DNA from: Emydura subglobosa
Lineage: Eukaryota > Chordata > Testudines > Chelidae
Assembly (NCBI GenBank): GCA_007922225.1
Contig: ML680055.1
Location: forward strand, 399,496 to 463,495
Direction: 5' to 3'
Length of the DNA stretch: 64,000 nt
A program made the position numbers and the translations under genes. This document shows, in pieces, positions 11,390-23,680 of the stretch. A model generated the notes under the pieces. It was not told where the DNA came from and searched no databases. It worked only from the letters and a program-made list of their open reading frames with translations. The first letter of the stretch is position 1, and each line of letters starts with the position of its first letter.

Positions 11390-12725
11390 CCAGACTCCTT
11401 TCTGAGACCAGATAGTCAAAGCTCTGCGGAGGGCATGTGTTGTTGGCCTTCACATACATGTTTATGTCTTGTGTTTGTAGTGGGCATATGGCTTTGAGGT
11501 TTTGGTGAGATATATGCCTACCCAGTACTCTATGAATGAAGGGTTTTTTGTTCAGCACATGGAGCTTGCTTCCAAATACATGAAGGAAATAATGTGGTCC
11601 GGATGGGCTCTGGGGAATAGTTCTGGGATGTCTTTAACTTGTCACTTGAAATCGGCTTTGGCCTTTGTGTGTCTCTCTTCCTTTTTATCTGTTACTGCTT
11701 CCTTGCTGCTGGTTGTCGTAATGCTGAGTATTAGTGCCTCTGGACAGCAAGTGTTGTATGAGGCTGCTATGAAGGCAGTCTGTGGGAGAGTTTCTCCATT
11801 CAGGAATGGCTTGCTCTATACTTTCTTTGCCTTTTGCAGCTGTCTTTAATAGAATCTAATCAATCTTTACTGCTGATTTAATTTTGCCATTTGACTGGCT
11901 GGGGTGTGGCAGTGATGTAATGTGACTGAATTCCCATTGCCAGGTAAATTGCACAAACTGACTGCAGGTAAACTGGGGTCACTTGCCTGAAACTACACAT
12001 CTTGGGATATCACGCCAGCTGAAATGCTTCATTGTTTTGTCTATGATGGTCACTGCGATAGTGTCCAACACTTCATCTAATTCCCAGAAGTCTGAATAGT
12101 TGTCTACAGTAATGGGGTAGTTTGCGTGATTTGTAGTGAAAAGGTCCATTCCACTTTGCTCCAAGATCTGCTAAGGATGCTGTGAATTTTCATTGTCTCT
12201 TTTTACAGCGTAGCCTGCATTTTCCTACATGTATCGCAGCTGCTCACCAGATCTCTGATATGCCTGCTCATGTCTGGCCAATGTGCAGCATCTCTGGCTT
12301 TTCTGATGCGAGCTTCTGTTCCAGAATGGTCTGATGTATTTCTGAGAGAATTTCAGCTCTCAGCAATCTGGGTGTTACAATTCAACTACCTTTGTATATG
12401 ATGCTATCTTGGACACTCAGTTTATCTCTATAGTTCCAGAATTTTTGGAGGCAGGAGAGCTTTCCCGCTTACTGTGTGGCCATCTTGACACACTGACAAA
12501 TGTGAGCACTTGTATCCTGACCTGCATATTTGTTCTTAGATTCCTTCTAACCCCTTCCTGGACACAACTGGCTTGATTGATGCCTTTTATGTTTTTCTGA
12601 GTTTTCTGTATTTGTATGAGGATAAGGATTCAAACTTTTCCTATTCTTCTTAATTTGTGATATTATATTTCTGCAAATTGCTTTGGTTAAGAAGTCATCT
12701 ATGTACATCTCAGTTCCTCACTTAT
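11390..12725 (-). mobile_element. Ty3/gypsy-like retrotransposon pol remnant: integrase region
   Basis: Translating the minus strand gives, in order, an RDI/SGEQ-like zinc-binding region and then the integrase core: DLFTTNHANYPITVDNYSDF, WELDEVLD and KHFSWRDIP. After this come a PQF block, HPSQSNGK, and EWRNSPTD with SSLIQHLLSRGTNTQ. This order and these motifs match Ty3/gypsy integrases, in which the D of TVDxYS is catalytic. The frame is interrupted by stops and shifts, so it is inactive. The matching RT and RNase H lie on the same strand at 19320-19955, with LINEs in between, so the two pieces are probably one element. LTRs were not identified. Confidence 0.8.
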
Positions 12726-12730
12726 ACTGA

Positions 12731-15700
12731 ACATAAGATCATAAGAATGGCCATAGTAGGTCAGACCAATGGTCCATCTAGCCCAGTATCCTGTCTTTCA
12801 ACAGCGACCAATGCCAGATGCTTCAGAGGGAATGAATAGAACAGGTCATCATCAAGTGATCCATCCCGTTGGCCAGTCCCAAGCAGAGGCAAACAGCAAT
12901 CCCTGCCCATCTGGCTAGTAGCCACTGATGGACCTATCCTCTATGAATACATCTAGTTCTCTTTTGAACCCCCATTATAGACTTGGCCTTTACCACATCC
13001 TCTGGCAAGGAGTTCTATGGGTTGACTGTGTGAGGAAATACTTCCTTTTGTTTGTTTTAAACCTGCTGCCTATTAATTTCATTTGCTGACCCATAGTTCT
13101 CATGATATGACTAGGAGTAAATAACACTTCCTTATTTACTTTCTCCACACCAGTCATGATTTTATCGACCTCTATCATGTGCCCCCTTAGTCGTCTCTTT
13201 TCCAAGCTGAAATGTCCCAGTCTTATTAATCTCTCCTCATATGGAAGCTTTTCCATATCCCTAATCATTTTTGTTGCCCTTTTCTGTATCTTTTCCAATT
13301 CCAATATATCTTTTTTGAGATGGGGCGACCAGGTCTGCACGCAGTATTCAAGATGTGGGCGTACCATGGATTTATTAAGAGGCAATATGATATTTTCTGT
13401 CTTATTATCTATCCCTTTCCTCATGATTCCCAGCATTCTGTTAGCTTTTCTGACTGCCACAGTACACTGAGTAGATGTTTTCAGAGAACTGTCCAAATTG
13501 GTTACAAGATCTCTTTCTTGAGTGGTAACAGCTAACTTAGACCCCATCATTTTGTATGTATAGTTGGGATTATGTTTTCCAATTTGCATTACTTTGTAGT
13601 TATAAACATAGAATTTCATCTGCTATTTTGTTACTCAGTCACCCAGTTTTGTGAGATCCCTTTGTAACTCTTCACAGTCTGCTTTGGACTTAACTATGTT
13701 GAGTAGCTTTGTATCATCTGCAAATTTTGCCATCTCACTCTTTACCCCCTTTTTCCAGATCATTTATGAATATGTTGAACAGTTTTGATCCCAGTACAGA
13801 CCCCTGAGGGACACCACTATTTCCCTCTCTCCACTCTGAAAACTGACCGTTTCTTCCTAACATTTGTTTCCTATCTTTTAACCAGTTACTGATCCAGGAG
13901 AGGACTGTCACACTTATCCCATGACAGCTTACTTTGCTTAAGAGCCTTTGGTGAGGGATCTTGTCAAAGGCTTTCTGAAAATCTAATTACCCTATATCCA
14001 CTGTATCATCCTTGTCCACATGGTTGTTGACACCCTCAAGGAATTCTAGTAGATTGGTGAGAGGCATGATTTCCCTTTACAAAAACCATGTTGACTCTTC
14101 CCCAACAAATCATATTCATCTATGTGTCTGATAATTCTGTTCTTTACTATAGTTTCAACAATTTTGCTTGGTACTGAAGTATTGTGTTATTACCAGGATC
14201 GCCTCTGGAGCTTTTTTAAAAATTGGCCTCACATTAGCTGTCCTCCAGTCATCTGGTACAGGAGCTGATTTAAATTATAGGCTACATACCACAATTAGTA
14301 GTTCTGCAATTTCACATTTGAGTTTCTTCAGAACTCTTGGGTGGATACCATCTGGTCCTGGTGATTTATTACTGTTTAATGTATCTATTGTTCCAAAATC
14401 TACTCTAATGACACCTCAATCTGGGACAGTTCCTCAGATCTGTAACTTTAAAGGAAAGGCTCAGGTCTGAGAATCTGCCTTACATCCTCTACCATGAAGA
14501 CTGATGCAAAGAATTAATTTAGTTTCCTCACAATAGCTTTATCTTGCTTGACTGCTTCTGTAGCATCTCTATCAACCAGTGGCCGCTCTGGTTGTTTAGT
14601 AGGATTTCTGCTTCTGATGAACTTAAAACATTTTTTCTGTTACTTTTTAAGTCTTTGGCCAGCTGTTATTCAAATTCTCTTTTGGCCTTCCTAATTATAT
14701 TTTTACACTTCACTTGCCAAAATGTATGTTCCTTTCTATTTTCCTCAATAGGATTTAACTTCCACTTATTAAAGCATGTCTTTTTGCCTCTAACTACTTA
14801 TTCTACTTTGTTTTTATCCATTGTGGCTCTTTTTTGGTCTTCTTACTATGTTTTTTAATTTGGGGTATACATTTTAATTGAGCCTCTATTATGGAGTCTT
14901 TAAAAAGTTTCCATGCAGCTTGCAGGGATTTCACTTTTGGTACTGTACCTTTTAATTTTTGTGTATTTAACTTCCTCATTTTTGTGTAGTTCACCTTTCT
15001 GAAATTAATTGCTACCGCAGTGAGCTGCTTTAATGTTTCTCCCTGCCATAGGGATGTTAATTTTTATTATGTTATGGTCACTATTACCAAGCCAGTTCAG
15101 TTATATACACCTCTTGGACCAGATCCTGTGCTTAACTTAGGACTAAATCAAGAATTGCCTCTACTTTTGTGGGTTCCAGGACTAGCTGCTCCAAGACATT
15201 TAAGGTGTCAAGAAACTGTAGCTCTGCATCCTGTTGTGAGGTGACATGTACCCAATCAATTGGGGATACTTGAAATCCCCCATTATTATTGAATTGTTTA
15301 TTTTTATAGCCTCTCTAATCTCCCTAAGCATTTCACAGTCACTATCACTATCAGGTGCTTGGTAGTATATCCCTACTGCAATATTTTCATGATTCAAGCA
15401 TTGAATTACTATCTATATAGATTTTATGGCACAGTTTGGTTCATTTAATATTTTTATTTCATTTTAGTTTATACTTTCTTTCACATATTGTGCCACTCCC
15501 TCACCAATACGACCTATTCTGTCCCTTTCGATAGATTGTGTACCCTGGTATTACTGTGTCCCAGTGATTATCCTCATTCCACCAAGTTTCTGTTATGCCT
15601 ATTATATCACTATCCTCATTTAATACGAGGCACTCATGTTCACCCATCTTAGTATTTAGACTTCTAGCATTTGTATATAAGCACTTAAAAATTGTCACTT

Positions 15701-15930
15701 TTTAGCTGTCTGCCATTATGTGATGTAATTGAATGTGACTCTACCCATATTTTATCCTCTTCTGTCCTCTCCTCCTTACTAGGATATAGAGAATCTCCAT
15801 TAATAGCTCCTCCCCTCAGGGACACCCCTTGTATAGCTAAGTTATATCACTGAAGTTTCAGTATCATATTTTGAAGGCATTTGGGGGCAGCTGGCGGTGG
15901 CTTTTTAAAATTGTTCTCTAGCAGTTCATG
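12731..15930 (-). mobile_element. L3/CR1-like LINE, long copy with endonuclease and RT, antisense
   Basis: About 3.2 kb reading 5' to 3' on the minus strand. An APE-type endonuclease start (LYTNARSLNTKMGE, then IIGITETWWNED) lies at 15501-15698 and a further endonuclease block (GIYYQAPDSDSD, MGDFKYPQ) at 15200-15397. RT and C-terminal region ([34 protein letters not shown]) lie at 12990-13619. The 3' end holds the reverse of ACCAATGCCAGATGCTTCAG. The same consensus recurs on the plus strand at 55850-59560. Multiple frameshifts make it non-coding today. It separates the two gypsy pol pieces. Confidence 0.88.
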
Positions 15931-16069
15931 GTCACTTTCTACTTGAATGGATTCCTATTCTTAAATGGTTTCCAATCCTTGAACATTCTGGTTGAACTTT
16001 ACATATGCAAATTTTAGTGGAAGTCAGTCCTTTTGAATTTGGGCATATTGTCATTCTGTTGGTGATAGT

Positions 16070-17711
16070 GACCATGATGCAAAAGTAACTCTGACATGCT
16101 GCCTCTTTGTATCAGTGTGTGTGTAAACTGTGCTGCTGAGAGCAGAATATGTATGTGGCAGAAACTCTCTGAAGTCTCCACCCTGAGCAACGAAGAAAGA
16201 TTTGCAGATCAAGCTGGATGAGCAAGCATCCCAAACTGATGATTAAGAGAAAGCAGAAACCTATAAGGAATGGAAGATGGGAGAGATCAGTAAGGAAAGC
16301 TACCTCTTGGAGGCCAGAAAGTGTAGGAAAGAAGTGACAACTGCCAAAATCCAAGCAGAGTTGGACTTTGCAAAGGAAATTAAAACCAACAGTAAAAGCT
16401 TCTTTAGTTGTATGAATAACAATAAATCAAGGACCACTAAGTGCTGAGGATGGGTGGAGAATAAAGATAATCTAGGCATGGCCCAACAATTAAATGAATA
16501 CATTGTCTCAGTCTTTAATGAGGAGTTGAAGGGTAGTGGCAGGGCGGCTAATGGAGATGAGGACATGGAAGCAGAAATTACGACATCCGAGATGGAAGTC
16601 AAACTTAAAGGCTTAGTAGGGCCTAACTGGGGGGCCTGGAGAATCTCCATTCAAGAATATTAAAGGAACTGGCTCACGGAATTGCAACCTCCGTAGCAAG
16701 GATTTTTAATGAATCCATAAACTCCAGGGTTGTACCCTATGACTAAAGAATTGCTAATATAGTATCTATTTTTAGAAAGGGGAAAAAAGTGATCCAGGAA
16801 ACTACAGGCCCATTAGTTTGACCTCAATTGCATGCAAGGTCTTGGAAGAAATTTTGAAAGAGAACGTAGTTAAGGGCATAGTAATAAATGGTAACTGAGA
16901 TAAAATACAACATGGTTTTTAAAAGGTAGATCATGTTAGTACACTCTGATATCCTTTGTGAAGATAATTGATTTTTAGACAAAGGAGATGCAGTAGCTCT
17001 AATCTATCTGGATTTCAATAAGGCATTTGATACAGTTCCACATGGGAAATTATTAGTTACATTGGAGAAAATAGGGATTAATACAAGAATTGAAAAGTGG
17101 GCCAGGAACTGATTAAAGGGGAGACTACAATGGGTCATACCGAAAGGTGAACTGTCAGGCAGGATGGAGGTTACTAGTGGAGGTCCTCAGGGATCGGTCA
17201 TTGCACCAGTCATATTTAATGTTTTTATTAATGACTTTGGCCAAAAAGTGAGCGTGTACTAATAAAATCTGTGGATGACACAATGTCGGGAGGTCTGGCC
17301 AATAGGAAGGAGGACTGGCATATCCTACAAGAAGATCTGGATGACCTTGAAAACTGGACTAATGGAAATGGGATTACATGTAATACTGCTGAATGCAAGT
17401 GCATGCACTTTGGGACAAACAACAAGACTTTTTGCTCTAAGCTGTGGATGTATCATTTGGAAGAACCTAGGAGGAGAAAGACCTGGGTGTATTGTCGATT
17501 ACAGGAGGACTATGACTTGCCAGTGTGATGTGGCCATGAAAAAAGGCTGATGCAGTCGTAAGATGCATCAGGCAAGATATTTCCAGTAGAGAAGTGTTAT
17601 TAACATTATATAAGACATTGGTGAGATCTCATCTGGAATACTGTGTGCATGGTCTCTCATGTTTAAGAAAGATGAACTCAAACTGGAACAGGTGCAGAGA
17701 AGAGCTACTAG
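16070..17711 (+). mobile_element. CR1-like LINE, 5' part of an interrupted copy
   Basis: Sense LINE with a decayed ORF2: a lysine-rich region before the RT, then LIYLDFNKAFDTVPHGKLL near 17000-17050, and SVDDTMSGGLANRKEDW in place of the usual FADDTKLGG. The V-for-A change in the catalytic FADD box and many stops show it is dead. The sequence stops inside GTGCAGAGAAGAGCTACTAG and resumes at 18592, with a younger CR1 between. The 5' limit is approximate. Confidence 0.85.
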
Positions 17712-18591
17712 GCTGGGGGGAGTGGTAGATACCCTGGAGGGTAGGGATAGGATACAGAGTGACCTAAACAAACTGGAGGATTGGGCCAAAAGAAATCTAA
17801 CGAGGTTCAACAAGGACAAGTGCAGAGTCCTCCACTTAGGAAGGAAGAATCCCATGCACAGCTATAGACTGGGGACCGACGAGCTGGGCAGCAGCTCTGC
17901 AGAAAAGGACCTGGGTGTAATAGTGGATAAAAAGCTGGATATGAGTCAGCAGTGTGCCCTGGTTGTCAAGAAGGCTAATGGCATATTGGGCTGCTTTAGG
18001 AGGGGCATTGCCAGCAGGTCATGGGAAGTGATTATTCCCCTCTATTCGGCATTGGTGAGGCTGCATTTAGAATATTGTGTCCAGTTTTGGGCCCCCCACT
18101 ACAAAAAGGATGTGGACAAGTTGGAGAGAGTGCAGCGGAGGGCAACCAAAATGATTAGGGGGCTGGAGCACAGGACTTATGAGGAGAGGCTGAGGGAACT
18201 GGGCTTGTTTAGTCTGCAAAAGAGAAGAGTGAGGGGGGATTTGATAGCGGCCTTTAACTAACTGAGGGGGGGTTCCAGGGAGGATGGGGCTAGGCTGTTC
18301 TCGGTGGTGGCAGATGACCGAACAAGGAGCAGCGGTCTCAAGTTGCAGGGCGGGAGGTCTAAGTTGGACATTAGGAAAAAGTTTTTTACTAGGAGGGTGG
18401 TGAAGCACTGGAATGGGTTACCTAGGGAGGTGGTGGAATCGCCATCCTTAGAGGTTTTTAAGCTGAGGCTTGACAAAGCCCTGGTTGGGATGATATAGCT
18501 GAGGTTAGTCCTGCTTTGAGCAGGGGGTTGGACTAGATGACCTCCTGAGGTCCCTTCCAACTCTAATATTCTATGATTCTATGATTCTATG
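17712..18591 (+). mobile_element. Younger CR1 LINE inserted into an older LINE
   Basis: Starts abruptly in the RT ORF at GGAGTGGTAGATACCCTGG and keeps a 200-residue open frame (17659-18261) with [73 protein letters not shown] and [12 protein letters not shown]. The 3' end is complete, with GGACTAGATGACCTCCTGAG and a tail of three ATTCTATG-type units. The long open frame and intact tail suggest a younger insertion. The flanking older LINE continues on both sides. Confidence 0.93.
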
Positions 18592-19320
18592 ATCAGAAGA
18601 GTGGAAAACCTGCCTTAAGAGGGGAGACTCAAGGAGCGTGGCTTGTTTAGCCTAGCCAAATGAAAATTGAGGGAAGAGGTGATTGCTGTCTGTAAATACA
18701 TCAGAGGGATAAATATCAGGGAGGGAGAGGAGTTATTTAAGTTAAGGGCCAATGTTGACACAAGAACAAATGGATATAAACTGAACATCAAAAGTTCAGG
18801 TGAAGTTTTCTAACCATCAGAGGAGCAAAGTTCTTAAATAGCCCTCCAAATGGATGAGTGGGGATAAAAAAACCAAACTGGTTTCGAGACAGAGCTTGAT
18901 AAATTTATGGGGGTGGGGATAAAATTGCCCACAATGGCATGTGGTCCATTTGTGACTGCTGGCAGCAAATATCTGCAATGACCACAGCTGGTACACTGGA
19001 TGGGGAGGGCTCTGAGTCACTACAGAGAATTCTTTCCCGGGGTATCTGGTTGGTGGGTCTTGCACACATGCTCAGGGTTTAATTGATTGCCATATGTGGG
19101 GTCCGGAAGGAGTTTTCCCCCAGGTCAGATTGGCAGAGATGTTGGGGGTCTTTCGCCTTCCTCTGCAGCATGGGGCATGGATCACTTGTAGGTTTAAACT
19201 AGTGTAAATGGTGGATTCTCTGAAACTTGAAGTCTTTAAATCATGATTTGAGGACTTCATGAGCTCAGCCAGAAGTTATGGGCTAGCACAGGAGTGTGTG
19301 GGTGACGTCCTGTGGCTTGA
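18592..19320 (+). mobile_element. CR1-like LINE, 3' part of the interrupted copy
   Basis: Resumes the element that stops at 17711 (ATGATCAGAAGAGTGGAAAA) and runs through GGCTTGTTTAGCCTAGCC and GGGAGAGGAGTTATTTAAG to a 3' end at about 19320 (GTGGGTGACGTCCTGTGGC). The reverse of the same 3' region occurs at 49515-50270. The final hairpin and tail appear to be missing. Confidence 0.85.
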
Positions 19321-19955
19321 AATGTGTCAGAGTATATACATTTATGTGAAAGCCTCATCAACAAAACTCTGTTTAGTTTACGCTGTTCTGGGTGGATTGC
19401 CATTCCTGAGAGCACCCTAAATGAAGACAGTAAGACTAGTTCCTTTTGTACGAGTGATGCCCCAGCCCCTGTCTCAGTGGGACCATACTGTGTGGTTGTC
19501 TTGTCATTCACATCCTACTATTTCAGGATGCTGGTCACCAGCTCTTTGATATGGATGATGGCTGCATCATGTAACGATGACCACATCCACACTGCAGCAT
19601 TGCCAGCAATCATTGCATATATCTGAGAGGCTTGGAAGAAATTGTATCATATCGTGTATAAATCCTATTAGTCTCTGAACTGATTTAATAGTTTTAGGTG
19701 TTGGCATTTGTGCATTGCTTTTACCTTTTCTTGGTCAGGTTGTAGCCTTTGGGATGTCAGCAAGTATCCTATCTATGGTATGCCAGTCAATCATCATATC
19801 ATTTTGTTTTCATTCAGTTTTATATTTGCTTCCCTGGTGCTTTCTAGCAGACAGATGAGGTTGTGATTGGGATCTGCCAAAGTTTCCATCATGCTGTCTG
19901 TATGTCTGTACACTGTGATGTCATTAGCTATGATGCTGATCTCTGCAAGTCATAG
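19320..19955 (-). mobile_element. Ty3/gypsy-like retrotransposon pol remnant: RT thumb and RNase H
   Basis: On the minus strand the order is RT palm/thumb and then RNase H. The RT part reads IIANDITVYRHTDSM (a decayed ADDILVYG-like box), then IKLNENKM, SVQRLIGFIHDM and QFLPSLSDICND, a typical gypsy RT thumb. The RNase H part reads ETGAGASLVQKE and then HPEQRKLNR. Stops interrupt it. The upstream RT half is missing because an antisense CR1 abuts at 19949. The downstream end is cut by the LINE ending at 19320, and integrase motifs resume at 12725. Confidence 0.8.
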
Positions 19956-20748
19956 ATTGCAAGGACAGAAGGGAACACTGTGATCATCTAGTCTGACCTC
20001 CTGCATACCACAGGCCAGAGAACTTCCCCACAATAATTCCTAGGGCGGATCTGTTAGAAAAGCATTCGATCTTGATTTAAAAATTGTCAGTGATGGAGAA
20101 TCCTCCATCAATCTTGGTAAGTTGTTCCAATGGTTTTTCATTGTTACGCATTTACGCCTTATCTCTAGTCTGAATTTGTGCAGTTTCAACTTCCAGCCAT
20201 TGGAGCAAGTTATCCCTTTTTCTGCTAGATTGAAGAGCCCATTACTAAATATTTGTTCCCCATGTAGATAATCATAGACTGCAATCAAGTCATCCCTTAA
20301 CCTTCTCTTTGTTAAACTAAATAGGTTGAGCTCCTTGAGTCTACACTACAAGACAAGTTTTCTAATCCTTTAGTCATTCTCAGAGCTGTTCTTTGAACCC
20401 TCTCCAAATTATCAACATCCTTCTTGAATTATGGACACCAAAACTAGACCCTGTATTCCAGCAAGGGTCATATCTGCACCAAATGCTGAGGTAAAATAAT
20501 CTCTCTAAACACACTTGAGAGTCCCCTGGATTGTATTAGCCCTCCTTGGCCACAGTGTCGCACGGGAAGCTCATGTTCAGTTGATTACTCCCCAATTTTT
20601 TTAAGAGTCACTGCTTCCTACATAGCGCCCCTCCCCATTGTGTAAATATGGATGACATCCTTTGTTCCAAAATAGATACATTTACATTTAGCCATATTTA
20701 CATTAAGATGTGGTCATCTTAACATCTACATCTTTACATTTACATTTC
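19949..20748 (-). mobile_element. CR1-family LINE, 3' part of an interrupted antisense copy
   Basis: The plus strand opens with GATTGCAAGGACAGAAGGGA and ATCTAGTCTGACCTCCTGC (reverse of a CR1 3' end) and runs back into the C-terminal RT region. It stops near 20748 in an ACATTTAGCCAT-type stretch and continues at about 22766, where the same consensus carries on. A sense CR1 lies between. Confidence 0.88.
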
Positions 20749-22765
20749 GCCATAGAGCAATGTGCAGAAAGAGTAGCAAATACGGCAGGCAACCAGCTTG
20801 GCTTGACAAAGAAGTCTTTGGTGATCTTGAACACAAAAAGGAAGCTTCCAAGAATGGTCAGATGACCAGGGAGGAGTATAAAGATACTGCTCTAGCATGC
20901 AGGAGTGAAATCAGGAAGGCCAAAGCACAATTGGAGTTGCAGCTAGCAAGGGATATGAAGGGTAACAACAAGGGTTTCTATAGGTATGTTACTAACAAGA
21001 AGAAAGTCAAGCCTAGTGAGGTCCCCTTACAGAATAGGGGAGGCAACCTAGTGATAGATGATGTGGAAGAAGCTGAAGTACTCAATGCTTTATTTGCCTC
21101 TGTCTTCACAAACAAGATCAGCTTCCAGACTATTGCACTGGGCAGCACAGAATGGGGAGGAGGTGAACATCTCTCAGTGCTGAAAGAACAGGTTCAGGAC
21201 TATTTAGAAAGGCTGGAAATGCACAAGTCCATGGGGCTGGATGCAGTCCATCCGAGGGTGCTGAGGGAGTTGGCTGATGTGATAGCACAGCCATTGGCCA
21301 TCATCTTTCAAAACTTGTGGTGATTGGGGAAAGGTCCCGGATTATTGGAAAAAGGCAAATCTAGTGCCCATCTTCAAAAAAGGGAAGAAGGAGGATCTGG
21401 GGAACTACAGACCGGTCAGCCTCACCTCAGTCTCCAGAAAAATCATGGAGCAGGTCCTCAAGGAATCCATTTTGAGGCACTTGGAAGAGAGGAAGGTGAT
21501 CAGGCACAGTCAGCATGGATTTACCAAGGGAAAGTCATGCCTGACCAACCTGATTGCCTTCTATGATGAGATGACTGGCTCTGTGGATGTAGGGAAAGCG
21601 GTGGACATGATATACCTTGACTTTAGCAAAGCATTTGATATGGTCTCCCACAATATTCTTATCAGCAAGTTAAAGAAGTATGGGTTGTATGAATGGACTA
21701 TAAGATGGATAGAAACTGGCTAGAGCATAGGGCTCAACGAGTAGTGATCAACAGCTTGATGTCTAGCTGGCAGCCAGTAACAAGCGGATCAGGGATTGGT
21801 GCTGGGGCCAGTTTTGTTCAGCATCTTCATTAATCATCTGGAGGATGGCGTGGATTGTACCCTCAGCAAGCTTGCAGATGACACTAAGCTGGGGAGAGTG
21901 GTAGATACCCTGGAAGGTAGGGATAGGATACAGAGTGACCTAGACAAAATAGAGGGTTGGACCAAAAAAAATCTGATGAGGCTCAACAAGGATAAGTGCA
22001 GAGTCCTGCACTTAGGACGGAGGAACCTCATGCGCTGCTACAGACTGGGGACAAACGGGCTAGGCAGCAGTTCTGCAGAAAAGAACCTGGGCATTAAACT
22101 GGACAAGAAACTGGCTATGAGTCAACAGTGTGCCCTTGTTGCCAATAAGGTTAATGCCATATTGGGCTGCATTAGTAGGAGCATTGCCAGCAGATCAGGG
22201 GAAGTGATTATTCCCCTTTATTCGGCACTGGTGAGGCCACATTTGGAATACTGTGTCCAGTTTTGGGCTCTCCACTACAGAAAGGATGTGGACTAATTGG
22301 AAAGAGTCCAGTGGAGTGCAAAAAAAACCATTAGGGGGCTGGAGCCCATGACTTATGAGGAGAGGCTGAGGGAACTTGTTTAGTCTTCAGAAGAGAAGAA
22401 TGAGGGGGATTTGATAGCAGCCTTTAACTACCTGAAAGGGGGTTCCAGGGAGGATGGAGCTAGGCTGTTCTCAGTGCTAGTAGATGGAAGAACTAGGAGC
22501 AATGATCTCAAGTTGCAGTGGGGGAGGTCTAGGTTGGATATAAGGAAAAACTTTTTCCCTAAGAGTGTGATGAAGCACTGGAATGGGTTACTTAGGGACG
22601 TGGTGGAATCTCCATCCCTTGAGGTTTTTAAGGTGCGGCTTCACAAAGCCCTGGCTGGGATGGTTTAGTTGGGGATGGTTCTGCTTTGAGCAGGGGGTTG
22701 GACTAGATACCTCCTGAGGTCCCTTCCAACCCTAAATCTTCTGTGGTTCTATGATTCTATATTAA
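20749..22765 (+). mobile_element. CR1 LINE with long RT region, inserted in an antisense CR1
   Basis: About 2 kb of sense CR1 with the best-preserved RT in the window. Four open blocks follow one another: 20760-21323 (pre-RT, with [20 protein letters not shown]), 21364-21723 ([20 protein letters not shown] and [17 protein letters not shown]), 21796-22296 ([15 protein letters not shown] and LADDTKLG) and 22411-22668 (C-terminus). The catalytic box reads LADD, not the usual FADD. A stop at 21324, a stop at 21721 and further breaks separate the blocks, so it is inactive. The 3' end has GGGTTGGACTAGATACCTCC and an ATGATTCTAT tail. Confidence 0.93.
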
Positions 22766-23680
22766 AATGCCAATTGTTTTCTTTCAACCAGTTTACCAAA
22801 CAATCCAGATTGCTTTTTACCAGTGATTTGTTCTCTTTATTATTTATCATGCCCACAATTTTTGTGTCATCTGTAAATTTTGTAAGTGATGAAATTATGT
22901 TTTACTCCAGGCCAGTGATAAAAATGTAAATAGCTTAGGGCTAAGAACCAATCCCTACAGCACCCCACTAGAAATACACCTGTTCCATGATGATTCCCCG
23001 TTTATAATTAAATTTTGAGATCTATCAGTCAAAATTTCAGTAGGTACCAAGTAAAGATGACTTACAGAGGTCTAAGTAGATTACATCAACATTATTACAT
23101 TTATCACCAAACTACATAATCTCATAAAAAATCAAGTTAGTTTGACAGGATTTATTTTCCATAACCCATGTTGATTTGCATTAACAATATTAGCCTTCTT
23201 TATTAAATCAAGTCCTATATGAGGCACTCCATTATCTTGCCCAGCATTGATATCAGACTGGCAGACCTATTATTACCCGGGCCATTGAATTTACCTTTTT
23301 AAAATATTGGCACAACATTAATTTTTTTCTAGTCTACTGGAATTTCCCCTCTTCCAAGACTTATTGAAAATCAACATGGACAGTCCCGTAATCTCCTCAG
23401 CCAGCAATTTTAAATTTCTTGGATGCAAGTTATCTGGACCAGGTGATTAAAAGATGTCTAACTTTAGTTTGTTAGTCTTTAAAGTGCCACAGAACTCTCG
23501 GTTTTTTTAGTAGCTGCTGTGTAACATCCTCCTGAGATATTAGTGGAATGGAAAGAGTGTTATCATCTGATATGACTACATCATCTATTTTTTCCCATAT
23601 AGAGCAGAAAATTATAATGTCTGTTAAAGCATTTGAAACGTCAAGTATTATGTAAGGCTTTCATTACAACAACGTTTGTT
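22766..23680 (-). mobile_element. CR1-family LINE, upstream part of the interrupted antisense copy
   Basis: Continues the antisense element broken at 20748. The plus strand reads AACAATCCAGATTGC, ATGCCCACAATTTTTGTG and AGCACCCCACTAGAAA, the reverse of the CR1 RT palm (FADD region and the PQGSVLGP box). It carries a short foldback-element fragment at 23459-23512. Confidence 0.85.
23459..23512. mobile_element. Fragment of the foldback MITE-like element
   Basis: GTTAGTCTTTAAAGTGCCAC and AGAACTCTCGG match the right part of the element at 38222-38425. A TTTAG-like word appears on both sides, consistent with a short duplication. It is only about 50 bp. Confidence 0.6.

Noticed and set aside
12990..13619. 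209-codon minus-strand ORF as a gene
   Set aside because: It is the C-terminal RT region of an L3/CR1-like LINE.
17659..18261. 200-codon ORF as a cellular gene
   Set aside because: It is a CR1 reverse transcriptase fragment ([22 protein letters not shown]) and starts in the host LINE.
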